Notes: generated from the letters alone by a model not told the origin. Shown: positions 28,139 through 37,358, numbered from the stretch's first letter. The stretch: 51,478 nucleotides of DNA from Eubacteriales bacterium (GCA_018384735.1 JAHAXB010000046.1:1-51478); one strand, 5' to 3'. A program made the numbers and translations.

Positions 28139-28690
28139 ATGCCATTAAACATAATACAAAAACAGTTGAACAAAACATATACCGCAAACAACGTACAAAA
28201 AACATCCAAAACAACAATCACTATTGTTGGTGAATATGATTTGGAAAAAGATACCGGGGATGGTTTGTTTATCGATTCCAACCGCTTATTGCGTGACCCA
28301 ACATTGGTGTTGCACATCGCTCGTTGGGCTGGTTACAAGGTAGTCGATAAAACAGCCGATGACGAAGGCAAGTCCCAAGTGGATTGGTCGGAATTGAAGG
28401 AAATCAATGGTGACACACCTTGGAGCGATTTGGGCCGTGCAGAAAAATGGGCAATCGCAGAAAAGAAACTGGCTTGGATGAAGGAACGTTTCGACATCGA
28501 ACCAGGTGAAGAAGGTAAATACTTAAAAGGTGTTAAAATTACCAACACATCTTTGGGCCACGAAGGTTTCATGGGTGAAGCAGATGTCCCAGGCAAATTG
28601 AAATCTCCAGCCAACGAAGATGATTTCATGACATACTTGAAAAAAGTATATCGTGGCGGCTCTAAAACAACCGTAAGTTATAGCGAATAA
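28139..28690 (+). CDS. Hypothetical early protein (possible ssDNA-binding protein)
   Basis: 183 aa, position before the nuclease gene; family not recognised. Confidence 0.35.
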   Translation: MPLNIIQKQLNKTYTANNVQKTSKTTITIVGEYDLEKDTGDGLFIDSNRLLRDPTLVLHIARWAGYKVVDKTADDEGKSQVDWSELKEINGDTPWSDLGRAEKWAIAEKKLAWMKERFDIEPGEEGKYLKGVKITNTSLGHEGFMGEADVPGKLKSPANEDDFMTYLKKVYRGGSKTTVSYSE

Positions 28691-28766
28691 GTTTCCCTAC
28701 TGCCAAGGGTTTGGGGTGGTTTCGTATTCGCAACTTGACCACCCCATTTAATTGAAGGAAATAATA

Positions 28767-29456
28767 ATGGCCCATTATAAAATATCCGCAACTTTTCTAA
28801 ATTCATTTTTGCAAAATAATAAATATCATGGTTTCATGGACATATTGTTGAAAAAATATTCTCCATCATGTTATACCGAATGGGGTTGTTACTTTGAGGA
28901 TTTTTTGGATGCATATTATCACAATCCGGAAGCCGGTTTTGTTTTACCGGACTATCAAAGCGACAATGGTGCCTTCCAATCTTATGTGGACACCGGCAAG
29001 GAGATTTTAACCGAGGAAATATTTCAACACTGGTGTAAGGAAATTGGTACGGACACTGTATGGCAAGAATGGATACGTAAGGACATCGAAGTTGACGGCG
29101 ACACATTTACCATTATTGGTAAACCCGACATTTATAGCCGTTCACAAAACCGTATTATGGACTTGAAAACGGCTTTGCGTAATCCACCAGCCAATAAATA
29201 TGCTGAAAGTGTACAACATCCCATGTATATCTGGATGACTGGAATACCACATTTTGATTATTTAATTCATTCAAGGCAAAAACCGGAAGTTATATTCAAG
29301 CAAAGTTTTGAAATGGAACCGGAAGTCGCCGAAGAAATAATTGTTGGTGCTATCAAAAAAGCAATGGCCTATTTGAATGCAAACCCACCATTAAAAAACC
29401 TTTTTGTTAAAAACTTTACTTTAGACCCGGATACCGAAGTATTCCGCCATCGCTAA
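28767..29456 (+). CDS. PD-(D/E)XK nuclease
   Basis: GKPDIYSRSQNRIMDLKTALRNPPANKYAESVQHPMYIWM. Confidence 0.8.
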   Translation: MAHYKISATFLNSFLQNNKYHGFMDILLKKYSPSCYTEWGCYFEDFLDAYYHNPEAGFVLPDYQSDNGAFQSYVDTGKEILTEEIFQHWCKEIGTDTVWQEWIRKDIEVDGDTFTIIGKPDIYSRSQNRIMDLKTALRNPPANKYAESVQHPMYIWMTGIPHFDYLIHSRQKPEVIFKQSFEMEPEVAEEIIVGAIKKAMAYLNANPPLKNLFVKNFTLDPDTEVFRHR

Positions 29457-29503
29457 AGTGAACATTTTTACCAAAAAACTCATTGTATAGAAAAGGAGAA
29501 CAC

Positions 29504-30265
29504 ATGTTATTTACTTCGGAAATTCCAATCCCTGCTATGCAGGATGTAAAAACACCATTTCCATTTTTGATATTCAAATATTTTAGTTTGAAGGGTTACA
29601 AAGACCCATTCCCGGTCACCAACAATTATGGTATCGTGGACAACGGTGCTTTTGAAGCAACATTTGGGGTGGTTAAATCAAAGAAGATTGTTATGCCAAA
29701 ACATGCAAGATATTTTTGTGTTGTTCCGGACGCATTTAACGAACCAATAAATATGCAGGTGGTAAAAATTCGTACCTATGTAAAAGACAGAACAATGTTT
29801 GTTCCACATGCATCAAATATAACTGACTATGGTTTCGTGGTTTCATATTTCCTGAGTTATGTAAACCAGAAAAAACCAAAGGCCAAAGTTTTATTGGGTA
29901 TAAGTTATGCGGAACCATTTTACAGTAAGAATTGGATTAAAGCCGCATTCCAACGCCGCTCGGTGGTTAAACGCATCAACGACGCATTGGAAAAATTGGA
30001 CACCAAACACCAAATTGATATTCATTTGTTGGGTTGTAAGTCCATTTTTGAATTATGGTTGTGTCGCAAATTTAATCGCGTTATAAGTGCCGATTCCAGT
30101 TTACCGGTATTACATGCCTTGGCTGGTAAAAAAACGCATTTATGGTCGAAAAAAATAAAGCAACCGGCTGGATTTATCACAATGGATGTCAATGACAAAC
30201 AAAAACATTTAATCCAGCGCAACATTAACTTCGTAAACAAAGTACTTGGAGGCCCAAAATGTTAA
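29504..30265 (+). CDS. dpdA: TGT/DpdA-like 7-deazaguanine transglycosylase, copy 1
   Basis: YGIVDNGAFE, VVPDAFNEP, LLGISYAEPF, IHLLGCKSIFELWLCRKF..ISADSS; abuts queD. Confidence 0.7.
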   Translation: MLFTSEIPIPAMQDVKTPFPFLIFKYFSLKGYKDPFPVTNNYGIVDNGAFEATFGVVKSKKIVMPKHARYFCVVPDAFNEPINMQVVKIRTYVKDRTMFVPHASNITDYGFVVSYFLSYVNQKKPKAKVLLGISYAEPFYSKNWIKAAFQRRSVVKRINDALEKLDTKHQIDIHLLGCKSIFELWLCRKFNRVISADSSLPVLHALAGKKTHLWSKKIKQPAGFITMDVNDKQKHLIQRNINFVNKVLGGPKC

Positions 30266-30753
30266 TACGAAAACAATTTAAATTTGAAGCATGTCATTGC
30301 GTCCGGGAGTGCAATTCGGAACGTTGCAAAAAATCATTTCATGGACATTCGTATGTGGTGGAAGTATTTTTCCGTACACCAAAGTTAACTGACTATGGTA
30401 TGGTTATCGATTTTGGTGACCTGAAAAAAATAGGTGTGGCTGCATTGTTTGACCATTTTGACCACAGCTGGCATTTTTGGAATAAGGAAGCGGATGATGT
30501 TAAGGAATTTATTCGCAATCACAATCAACGTTGGATTGAATTACCATTTAACCCAACCGCGGAAAATTATGCGGCATTCTTTTGCAAGGCCATTAACAAA
30601 TTGTTAAAAACCAGCAATATAGATAACAAGGCCGCTATTTGTTCTTCCGTTCGGGTTCATGAAACAGCAACAGGGTGGGCCGAAGCAACTATTGAAGATA
30701 CAACCAATATCGACGATACAATAATTTTATCAAAAGAAACAATGGAGTCATAA
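30259..30753 (+). CDS. queD: 6-carboxytetrahydropterin synthase QueD
   Basis: KFEACHCVRECNSERCKKSFHGHSYVVEVFF, MVIDFGDLKK, FDHFDHSWHFWN. Confidence 0.93.
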   Translation: MLIRKQFKFEACHCVRECNSERCKKSFHGHSYVVEVFFRTPKLTDYGMVIDFGDLKKIGVAALFDHFDHSWHFWNKEADDVKEFIRNHNQRWIELPFNPTAENYAAFFCKAINKLLKTSNIDNKAAICSSVRVHETATGWAEATIEDTTNIDDTIILSKETMES

Positions 30754-30754
30754 A

Positions 30755-31210
30755 ATGAAAAATTGTCCAATTAAATGTTTAATGGAACATCCGGATGCCA
30801 AAATTCCGGAACGTGCGTATGGTACATCGGCGGCATATGATGTGTTCGCTTGCGAACCAGTTATTATTCCACCGCACTCCGCTCGTTTTGTAAATATTGG
30901 TTTGCGCTTTATGATTCCGGATGGTTATTTTGTCCGTTTTTGGCCGCGTTCCGGAATGGGCTTAAAACATGATGTGTTTGTATTCCCTGGTTTATTGGAT
31001 GCCGGTTATGCTGGTGATTGTGCTGTTAAGTTGTACAATTGTGGTGATGAGGAATATGAAATTTGTGTTGGTAAAGCCGTTGCACAGGTCGAAATCGGTA
31101 AAATGGTTGAGGACGCAATTGTAATGGAAACAACAAACCACGCAGAATACACGGCTTATGAAAATAGTTCAGCTCGTGGTAAAAATGGTCAAGGTTCAAC
31201 AGGACACTAA
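30755..31210 (+). CDS. dut: dUTPase
   Basis: RAYGTSAAYDVFACE, PRSGMGLKHDVFVFPGLLDAGYAGD, ARGKNGQGSTGH. Confidence 0.93.
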   Translation: MKNCPIKCLMEHPDAKIPERAYGTSAAYDVFACEPVIIPPHSARFVNIGLRFMIPDGYFVRFWPRSGMGLKHDVFVFPGLLDAGYAGDCAVKLYNCGDEEYEICVGKAVAQVEIGKMVEDAIVMETTNHAEYTAYENSSARGKNGQGSTGH

Positions 31211-31222
31211 AAGGAGTACATT

Positions 31223-31735
31223 ATGCCATTATACAAGGAAGTCCAACAATTAAATGATGAAGTTACGGCTTTGATTGAAGCTTTGAATAACAATCCAACA
31301 CCGGAAGAAAGACAGGAATTGTGTGATAAACTGGTCGCCGTTGCTGAAGCTCGTGATTATATGCAGGAACAAAATTGCGAGGAAATGTGTAAAGCCAGAC
31401 AAAATTGTATTGCGGACAACGATGCAATTGATGCCGAAATTAAACGTTTGATGGCCAAAAAAGCAACAAACACCCGAGCAATTGAATTTTATGAAAACGA
31501 GTTGCTGCGTGCGGTGGAAATGCATGGTGGTAAATTTAATGCAGGCACATTTACAGTCGGCACCAGAAAATCAACGGTGGTGGTAGTCGATGAAACCATT
31601 TTCAATGATGACCGGTTCAAAGTAACAAAGACCGAAGTTAAAATCGACAAAATGGCGCTAAAAACGGCCCTAAAAGAAGGGGAAACTATTACAGGCGCAG
31701 AACTAGTCGATAAACAAAACATCGCAATAAAATAA
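31223..31735 (+). CDS. Siphovirus Gp157-like protein
   Basis: Coiled coil then FNAGTFTVGTRKSTVVVVDETIF. Confidence 0.65.
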   Translation: MPLYKEVQQLNDEVTALIEALNNNPTPEERQELCDKLVAVAEARDYMQEQNCEEMCKARQNCIADNDAIDAEIKRLMAKKATNTRAIEFYENELLRAVEMHGGKFNAGTFTVGTRKSTVVVVDETIFNDDRFKVTKTEVKIDKMALKTALKEGETITGAELVDKQNIAIK

Positions 31736-31745
31736 GGAAAAAAAT

Positions 31746-32078
31746 ATGTTTAACGATAACTATTTGGAAATCACTGTCAATCCGGATAACCGAGTAACCA
31801 TTGGTTTTGCCAACACCAAAATCGTATTTGGTTATTTGGATGAGAGTAAGGTTCACAATTTATCCACCATTTGGGATATCTTTGAGGATGTGCATGAAGT
31901 AATTGGTGACGGCACCAATTGGGAAATCAAAATGATTTACACTCATTTGGCAAATTGCATGCCCGGTGTACAAATTGCTTTGCGGAAAATCGTAAATAAA
32001 AGACAACCAAAGGACAAAAAGGAACTTTGTAAGGCCTTGTTTAGACAAATAAGACCGTTAAAAACCAAAAAGGAATAA
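31746..32078 (+). CDS. Hypothetical protein
   Basis: 110 aa, operon context. Confidence 0.55.
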   Translation: MFNDNYLEITVNPDNRVTIGFANTKIVFGYLDESKVHNLSTIWDIFEDVHEVIGDGTNWEIKMIYTHLANCMPGVQIALRKIVNKRQPKDKKELCKALFRQIRPLKTKKE

Positions 32079-32082
32079 AAAT

Positions 32083-32289
32083 ATGAATCCAAATGTACAA
32101 CACCCCACAGCCGCTCAAATTGAATGTGCTGCAGCCAAGGTAAAACAATACCGCGACATATTTAAGGCCAATGGAGTTACGGCGGATGAAGCCGACCAAG
32201 TTTTAGTTGAAGAAGATTTGGACACATATTACCGTTGCATTGATATTCTTAGACGAAACCAGATTGCAAAACGGGCTCGTCAAAGATAG
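32083..32289 (+). CDS. Hypothetical protein
   Basis: 68 aa, operon context. Confidence 0.5.
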   Translation: MNPNVQHPTAAQIECAAAKVKQYRDIFKANGVTADEADQVLVEEDLDTYYRCIDILRRNQIAKRARQR

Positions 32290-32332
32290 CGATGGTATAT
32301 TATGTAAACCAAACAGCGAAAGGAGAACAAAT

Positions 32333-32944
32333 ATGGCTCGCAAAGAAAAAACCATTACGAATAAAAATTTGATTCGTGAAAACCAACCAAAAATTGAAGA
32401 ATGTATACGCACCTTGTTAGGTTTATTGGGTGATAATCCGGATAGACCTGGTTTGAAGGAAACACCAAAACGTGTGGCAAAAATGTACGCCGAAATTTTG
32501 GATGGCCAATTATATACCAATCAGGAAATCGGTAAAATGTTTGCTAAAAACTTTGATGTGGATACACATAACCTGGTGGTGGTCAAGGATATTACGTTTT
32601 ATTCATTGTGCGAACATCATATTGTTCCATTTTTTGGAAAGGCCTACATTGGTTACATACCAAACGGTAAAGTTATTGGTTTGTCCAAATTGGCTCGCAT
32701 TACACAAATGTGCGCGAAGCGTTTGCAATTGCAGGAAAAATTGGGCGACGACATTGCACAAGCTGTTATGGCTGCAACCGGAGCCAAGGATGTTGCAGTT
32801 GTGTTGAAGGACACCAAACATTTGTGTGTTTCGATGCGTGGTGTAAAAGATGATACCTTTGATACAACAACCGCGGCTTTGTATGGTCGCTTTGTAACGA
32901 AAAAAGCCTTGCGCGACGAATTTTATAACATTATCAAAAAGTAA
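32333..32944 (+). CDS. folE: GTP cyclohydrolase I FolE
   Basis: [56 protein letters not shown]; start ATG 32333 with AGGAG SD. Confidence 0.95.
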   Translation: MARKEKTITNKNLIRENQPKIEECIRTLLGLLGDNPDRPGLKETPKRVAKMYAEILDGQLYTNQEIGKMFAKNFDVDTHNLVVVKDITFYSLCEHHIVPFFGKAYIGYIPNGKVIGLSKLARITQMCAKRLQLQEKLGDDIAQAVMAATGAKDVAVVLKDTKHLCVSMRGVKDDTFDTTTAALYGRFVTKKALRDEFYNIIKK

Positions 32945-32947
32945 ACC

Positions 32948-33361
32948 ATGAAAAAAGAATTACGCCTTGTTAAACTGGATGACTTAAAACCGTATGATGG
33001 AAACCCACGGCGCAACAATAAGTCTGCGCAAATCGTGGCAAAATCCATTCAAACTTACGGATACATAAATCCCATTGTTGTTACCGACCAGTTAGTTGTA
33101 TTGGCTGGTCATACAAGGCTTAAAGCGCTTCGCATCCTGGGTTGGACAGAAGCCGAAGTACTGGTTGTGTCGGGTCTCACAAAGGAACAAATTGATGGTT
33201 TTGTTATCGCGGATAATCGTGTCGGTGAATTTTCCCAATGGAATTATTCTGCGGTCGATAAACTGGTTAGCAAAACCACCAAAGACCCATTTATGAAGGA
33301 AATCGGGATAACATCGTTCACTGAAAATAAAAGCGAACTGGAGAAACTTATCAATGCATAA
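32948..33361 (+). CDS. ParB-like nuclease-domain protein
   Basis: LVKLDDLKPYDGNPRRNNKSAQIVAKSIQTYGYINPIVVTDQLVVLAGHTRLKAL. Confidence 0.85.
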   Translation: MKKELRLVKLDDLKPYDGNPRRNNKSAQIVAKSIQTYGYINPIVVTDQLVVLAGHTRLKALRILGWTEAEVLVVSGLTKEQIDGFVIADNRVGEFSQWNYSAVDKLVSKTTKDPFMKEIGITSFTENKSELEKLINA

Positions 33362-34175
33362 ACTTGTGTACGGTTTGGGTGGTGGTCTGGTGTATTCGTG
33401 TGGTGCCAAAGGTAAATGGCAAACAGTATTACCAAAATTATTAAACTCCATCGAAAACGCGGTTCTTATTTCCACGGTAGACATGCCATTAAATGCAACG
33501 AAGATTATTTATAATACCGTTGGTCAAGACCGCTTATATTTGGATAGTGGTGGTTTTACCTTGTATAAAAAACAAAAAACCTTGGAGCACGATGAATTTG
33601 TCAAGGCCTGCGAAAGAATGAAACGTAAATTCCTAAACATGTGTCGCGCCGCCAAGTATGCTGAAATATTTGAACTCGATAACGAATATTTCCATGTGGA
33701 ACCCGACATGTTATCGCCTAAAAATTATTGCCGGGAAGAAGTAAAAGCCATTACTGGTTTTTATCCAACACCGGTATTTAAGATGCATCAGGGTTTTGAT
33801 TATTGGAAAAGATTGTGCGACAGCCCATTGTACCCAAAATTAGCAATTGGTGGTCAGGCGCAAACCAGGGATTGGAAAAGTCATCGTGATGAACTCCGCA
33901 AAATGATGAACTATGCCAGACAATGTGGTAAAAAAGTCCATTTGTTGGGTTGTCAAAATGTGGAAACATTTAAGATGGTAAAACCAGATACGGTGGACTA
34001 TTCCATATTCCAATACGCAATCAATTTGGCACATGCAAAGGCGGAACACCCGGAATTAACAACCTACGAAGATTTGAAGATTCATGCGGTGTTATATGCA
34101 TTTGCTAGAGCAAAGTCCAGAAGTTTTTTGTATGATACCAATATTGATGATGAACAAATTGAAGAAGAATCGTAG
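33354..34175 (+). CDS. TGT/DpdA-like transglycosylase, copy 2
   Basis: RLYLDSGGFTLYKK, TPVFKMHQGF, KVHLLGCQNVETFKMVKPDTVDYSIFQ; overlaps the ParB-like gene by 8 bp. Confidence 0.6.
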   Translation: MHKLVYGLGGGLVYSCGAKGKWQTVLPKLLNSIENAVLISTVDMPLNATKIIYNTVGQDRLYLDSGGFTLYKKQKTLEHDEFVKACERMKRKFLNMCRAAKYAEIFELDNEYFHVEPDMLSPKNYCREEVKAITGFYPTPVFKMHQGFDYWKRLCDSPLYPKLAIGGQAQTRDWKSHRDELRKMMNYARQCGKKVHLLGCQNVETFKMVKPDTVDYSIFQYAINLAHAKAEHPELTTYEDLKIHAVLYAFARAKSRSFLYDTNIDDEQIEEES

Positions 34176-34254
34176 TATATTACAGGTGGAAGGAATTGAA
34201 AATGTGCGGTAAGGAAGCCAACCAAGACCAGAAGTAATGAACTTCCACTTATAC

Positions 34255-34333
34255 CGAGGGCGAGATGAAATAAACTCATGGTGTTATCCGGTGTTGCTCC
34301 CAATAATGGCGTTCGAATCGCCACCCTCGACCA
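34255..34333 (+). other. Degenerate tRNA-like sequence with encoded CCA
   Basis: CGAGGG/CCCTCG acceptor, GGCG-TTCGAAT-CGCC T-arm, ACCA end; D and anticodon arms not canonical. Confidence 0.5.
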
Positions 34334-34338
34334 GTTTT

Positions 34339-34413
34339 AGGCAGATGGTTTAATAGTTAGAACGCCGCCCTGATATGGCGGAAATCCGGGTTCGATTCCT
34401 GGCCTGCCTACCA
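34339..34413 (+). tRNA. tRNA-Ile(GAT) with encoded CCA
   Basis: D-stem GTTT/GAAC, anticodon arm CCGCC-CTGATAT-GGCGG, T-arm CCGGG-TTCGATT-CCTGG, acceptor AGGCAGA/CCTGCCT, ACCA. Confidence 0.88.
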
Positions 34414-34436
34414 AATTTCGTGTGGTACCACGCGAA

Positions 34437-34510
34437 TAGGGTGCGGTGTAGACTAGGCAAGCACGCCCGTGCGCGGGAGATGTGGGTTCAAATCCCACCA
34501 CCCAGGCCCA
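34437..34510 (+). other. tRNA-like sequence lacking a 7-nt anticodon loop
   Basis: Acceptor GGGTG/CACCC, D-arm GTGT..GCAC, T-arm GTGGG-TTCAAAT-CCCAC, but anticodon arm CCCG-TGCG-CGGG. Confidence 0.5.
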
Positions 34511-34596
34511 TGTAAGGCGACACAGTTGGATTGTCCAAACCTTTTCTCCAGTCGCCTTGCATCAACAAACAACAATACTACAAAGGAGTATTTGAT

Positions 34597-35109
34597 ATGG
34601 ATACAACACCAAATGTAACTACTAAACAACAAATCGACCCACGCGATGAAAAAATCAAACAAATCCAAGATTTATGTAACCGCCTTGGTTTCCCAGTTAA
34701 AATAAAAAAATGCAACTCAAGTTTTTTGGCTATCAATTTTGAAGCAACAATTGACCTGGATGATGATTTTATGTTCGGGGCGACAGGTTGTAGCGAGATA
34801 AACTATTCGCTATTATATGCCGGTAAATTGATTAAAAAATTACCTGATAATAAAACCGTTTCGTACGACCTTGATTTGTATGGTAATGATGCTGACTGGA
34901 TTAAATTCATTCGTGAATGGAAAATATTCAAACCACAAATTTTGGAACGCATCCAGAAACGCGACATACTGGAACGCCTTGCAAGAGAATTAAATTCAAT
35001 GGCATTAAAAATCGACTTGAAAATTTCTGCTCCGGAAACGAAGGAACAAAAATATGATTGGATGATGGCCGTTGAAGAAGCCCACAAAATGATAATGGAA
35101 GGGAAGTAA
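34597..35109 (+). CDS. Hypothetical protein
   Basis: Start MDTTPNVTTKQQ with AAAGGAG SD. Confidence 0.6.
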   Translation: MDTTPNVTTKQQIDPRDEKIKQIQDLCNRLGFPVKIKKCNSSFLAINFEATIDLDDDFMFGATGCSEINYSLLYAGKLIKKLPDNKTVSYDLDLYGNDADWIKFIREWKIFKPQILERIQKRDILERLARELNSMALKIDLKISAPETKEQKYDWMMAVEEAHKMIMEGK

Positions 35110-35112
35110 AAC

Positions 35113-35391
35113 ATGAAACGTGGATTGTATATCATCACCACAAAAAGTCAAACCAATGGCGAAACAATTTATTACCGCAATGTCCGCGGTAATAAATGCC
35201 GTTGGACAAATGACTTAAACAAGGCTTTTGTTTTTGCCACACCACAAAGCGCGGCATATCATATTAAATTACGCCAATTAAAATATGTAAATATTTGTCC
35301 GGTCGAACGCGAAACAACATTGATAGAAGAACCTCAACCAATTAACAAGGCTATGCACCGGATGGCTTGGTTAATGCACAAATGGAGTTAA
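35113..35391 (+). CDS. Hypothetical protein
   Basis: 92 aa, operon context. Confidence 0.55.
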   Translation: MKRGLYIITTKSQTNGETIYYRNVRGNKCRWTNDLNKAFVFATPQSAAYHIKLRQLKYVNICPVERETTLIEEPQPINKAMHRMAWLMHKWS

Positions 35392-35393
35392 AT

Positions 35394-35642
35394 ATGCCGC
35401 AGGCAAAAATACAACAGGAATATTTTGTATCATACAAAGCCGGTTTCGAAAGTGGCCGTGTCCAAACTGGCGATATTGCTATAAGCGCAATGGAAAAAAT
35501 ACATGCCGAGGACATGATGCATTTTAAGATGGTTATAGCCCAACATTGTAATAAGGATGCGAAACAAAATGGCTCGCCGGATTTTGTAGACCCACAAAAT
35601 GTGGTCATTCTAAATATTATAAACATGACAGGAGGGTTTTAA
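35394..35642 (+). CDS. Hypothetical protein
   Basis: Start MPQAKIQQEYF with GGAG SD. Confidence 0.55.
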   Translation: MPQAKIQQEYFVSYKAGFESGRVQTGDIAISAMEKIHAEDMMHFKMVIAQHCNKDAKQNGSPDFVDPQNVVILNIINMTGGF

Positions 35643-35715
35643 TGGACACCGCTTTGGACATTTTAATGTGGTATTGGTATCACATTCCTGCAAACGACTA
35701 TTAAAAGGATATAGA

Positions 35716-35844
35716 ATGCGGCAAAAGGTAACGTTGGCGACAATGGCCAAAATAATTGAAAACATAAAACAAAATGTACCGGAGAAGGACTTAAACTGTT
35801 TTACCATTGATATGCAAATTACCAATGGTTATTCATGTTCATAA
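35716..35844 (+). CDS. 42-aa hypothetical protein
   Basis: MRQKVTLATMAKIIENIKQNVPEKDLNCFTIDMQITNGYSCS, SD AAAGGA. Confidence 0.45.
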   Translation: MRQKVTLATMAKIIENIKQNVPEKDLNCFTIDMQITNGYSCS

Positions 35845-35932
35845 GCCCCGGCAATAACTACAATGGTTGATTTACGCCATAATGTTATTACATTATTTGG
35901 TGGTACAACGGTTTCAGGTGAGGAGGTATAAA

Positions 35933-36196
35933 ATGGATAAATGTGATAAAATTGCAGCCGGAGTTTTAATTGTTATAATGATGGGTTTGATGTTTATTTT
36001 TGGCGCCATGTCCCAATCGATTTATAATCGCCACACAATTCACAAAATGGGGTTGGTTATCATTGAATTGGAAAATAAAGCGGTAGAATATAAAACCGAA
36101 TGGAAAGCATGTTTGGACTTAAACGATTTGTTAATTGAAGATAACGATAGAATTAAACAGCGGTGCGATGAACAAATTGAAAAAATTGCATGCTAA
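35933..36196 (+). CDS. Membrane protein with coiled coil
   Basis: MDKCDKIAAGVLIVIMMGLMFIFGAM, SD GAGGAGG. Confidence 0.6.
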   Translation: MDKCDKIAAGVLIVIMMGLMFIFGAMSQSIYNRHTIHKMGLVIIELENKAVEYKTEWKACLDLNDLLIEDNDRIKQRCDEQIEKIAC

Positions 36197-36199
36197 ATA

Positions 36200-36490
36200 G
36201 AGATTGGTGGATAGGTTTAGGCACCTAGTCCCCTGACTCGCGGTTGTCGGTTCCGTGTTCCACCAATATAACCGGCTAAAGGGAGCTGGGCTGTGTCCCC
36301 CAACGCTTAACTGGTGAAAACCAGAACACAGGTTTCGCGTGATACCTACTACCCGCAAAATCGTATGGGCGGGGCACGATGTTAGAGATTCGTGCACAAG
36401 GTTGGACAACGGAAAGGTAGCAACCCCAAAACAGCAAGCTAACGCGACCGTTGGCTGGACACCCAATTGAAAAACTGTCCTCGAATTTTA
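36200..36490 (+). ncRNA. Structured non-coding region upstream of queE (candidate ncRNA or leader)
   Basis: 9-bp stem 36203-36211/36259-36267; CTGTGT/ACACAG enclosing CTGGT-GAAA-ACCAG; CCCGC/GCGGG; GGTTG/CAACC; no convincing ORF. Confidence 0.45.
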
Positions 36491-36504
36491 CAAAGGAGAA
36501 AACA

Positions 36505-37347
36505 ATGTCAAAAATGATTCCGGTTGTTGAATTATTTGGTAATACTATTCAAGGTGAAGGTGCGCTGGTGGGGACACCGGCAATTTTTGTTCGTGTATTT
36601 GGTTGTAATTTATGTTGTGCTGGTTTTGGTATGCCGGCAGGGGAATTATCTCACGAGGCCGATGACATTGTTAAATCCGAACAATTTAAGAATGCAAAAA
36701 CATTAAAAGATTTACCATTGGCAAAAACTGGTTGTGATTCATATCCGGCCATCCATCCGGCATGTATGCGTTTTTGTAAAATGTTTGATGTTTCTGGTTT
36801 GGTAGAAGCCATCAAGGAAATTGCTGGGAATAACAAACCATTGGTGGTGTTTACTGGTGGCGAACCATTGTTGCGCCAACATGACCTTGCTTGTGTTATC
36901 GAAGCTTTATACCGCCAATATCATTTCAAGGATTTTATGTTTGAAACAAATGGTACGGTGGCTTGGCAGGAATTTTGGGTAAACGAACTCCCTGGTATTA
37001 ACGTTTGGTTTTCAATTTCACCAAAATTATCATCATCGGGTAATCCAAAGGACAAAGCCATTGTTCCGGACGCGGTTAAAAGTATGGCTGTGGCCGCACC
37101 GCAAAGAACTTATTTGAAGTTTGTGGTGGACAAAACAACACCAATCGAGGAAGTCCAACAAACAATTGAAGAATTGACCCGACCATGTTTCAATTTATTA
37201 CCAGTTTATTTAATGCCGGAAGGTGGGGTGTTAGATGACCGCTCAAGGGAAAACGCCCAATATGTCGCCGACCTGTGTTGGAAATTGGGTTATCGTTTTA
37301 GTCCTCGTGAACACTTAACAGTTTATGGTAATGCTTGGGCTAAATAA
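36505..37347 (+). CDS. queE: 7-carboxy-7-deazaguanine synthase QueE (radical SAM), phage-type Cys arrangement
   Basis: VELFGNTIQGEGALVGTPAIFVRVFGCNLCCAGFGMP, TGCDSYPAIHP, VVFTGGEPLLRQHDL; start ATG 36505 with AGGAG SD. Confidence 0.92.
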   Translation: MSKMIPVVELFGNTIQGEGALVGTPAIFVRVFGCNLCCAGFGMPAGELSHEADDIVKSEQFKNAKTLKDLPLAKTGCDSYPAIHPACMRFCKMFDVSGLVEAIKEIAGNNKPLVVFTGGEPLLRQHDLACVIEALYRQYHFKDFMFETNGTVAWQEFWVNELPGINVWFSISPKLSSSGNPKDKAIVPDAVKSMAVAAPQRTYLKFVVDKTTPIEEVQQTIEELTRPCFNLLPVYLMPEGGVLDDRSRENAQYVADLCWKLGYRFSPREHLTVYGNAWAK

Positions 37348-37358
37348 TAGGACACAGC

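Noticed and set aside
28333-28629. 98-aa minus ORF
   Set aside because: Antisense shadow of the 28139-28690 gene with good SD on the plus strand.
34184-34250. tRNA gene
   Set aside because: 9-bp closing helix only; no T-loop, D-arm or CCA.
36203-36267. tRNA gene
   Set aside because: Good closing stem and D-arm-like hairpin but no T-arm or anticodon arm; treated as part of a structured RNA candidate.
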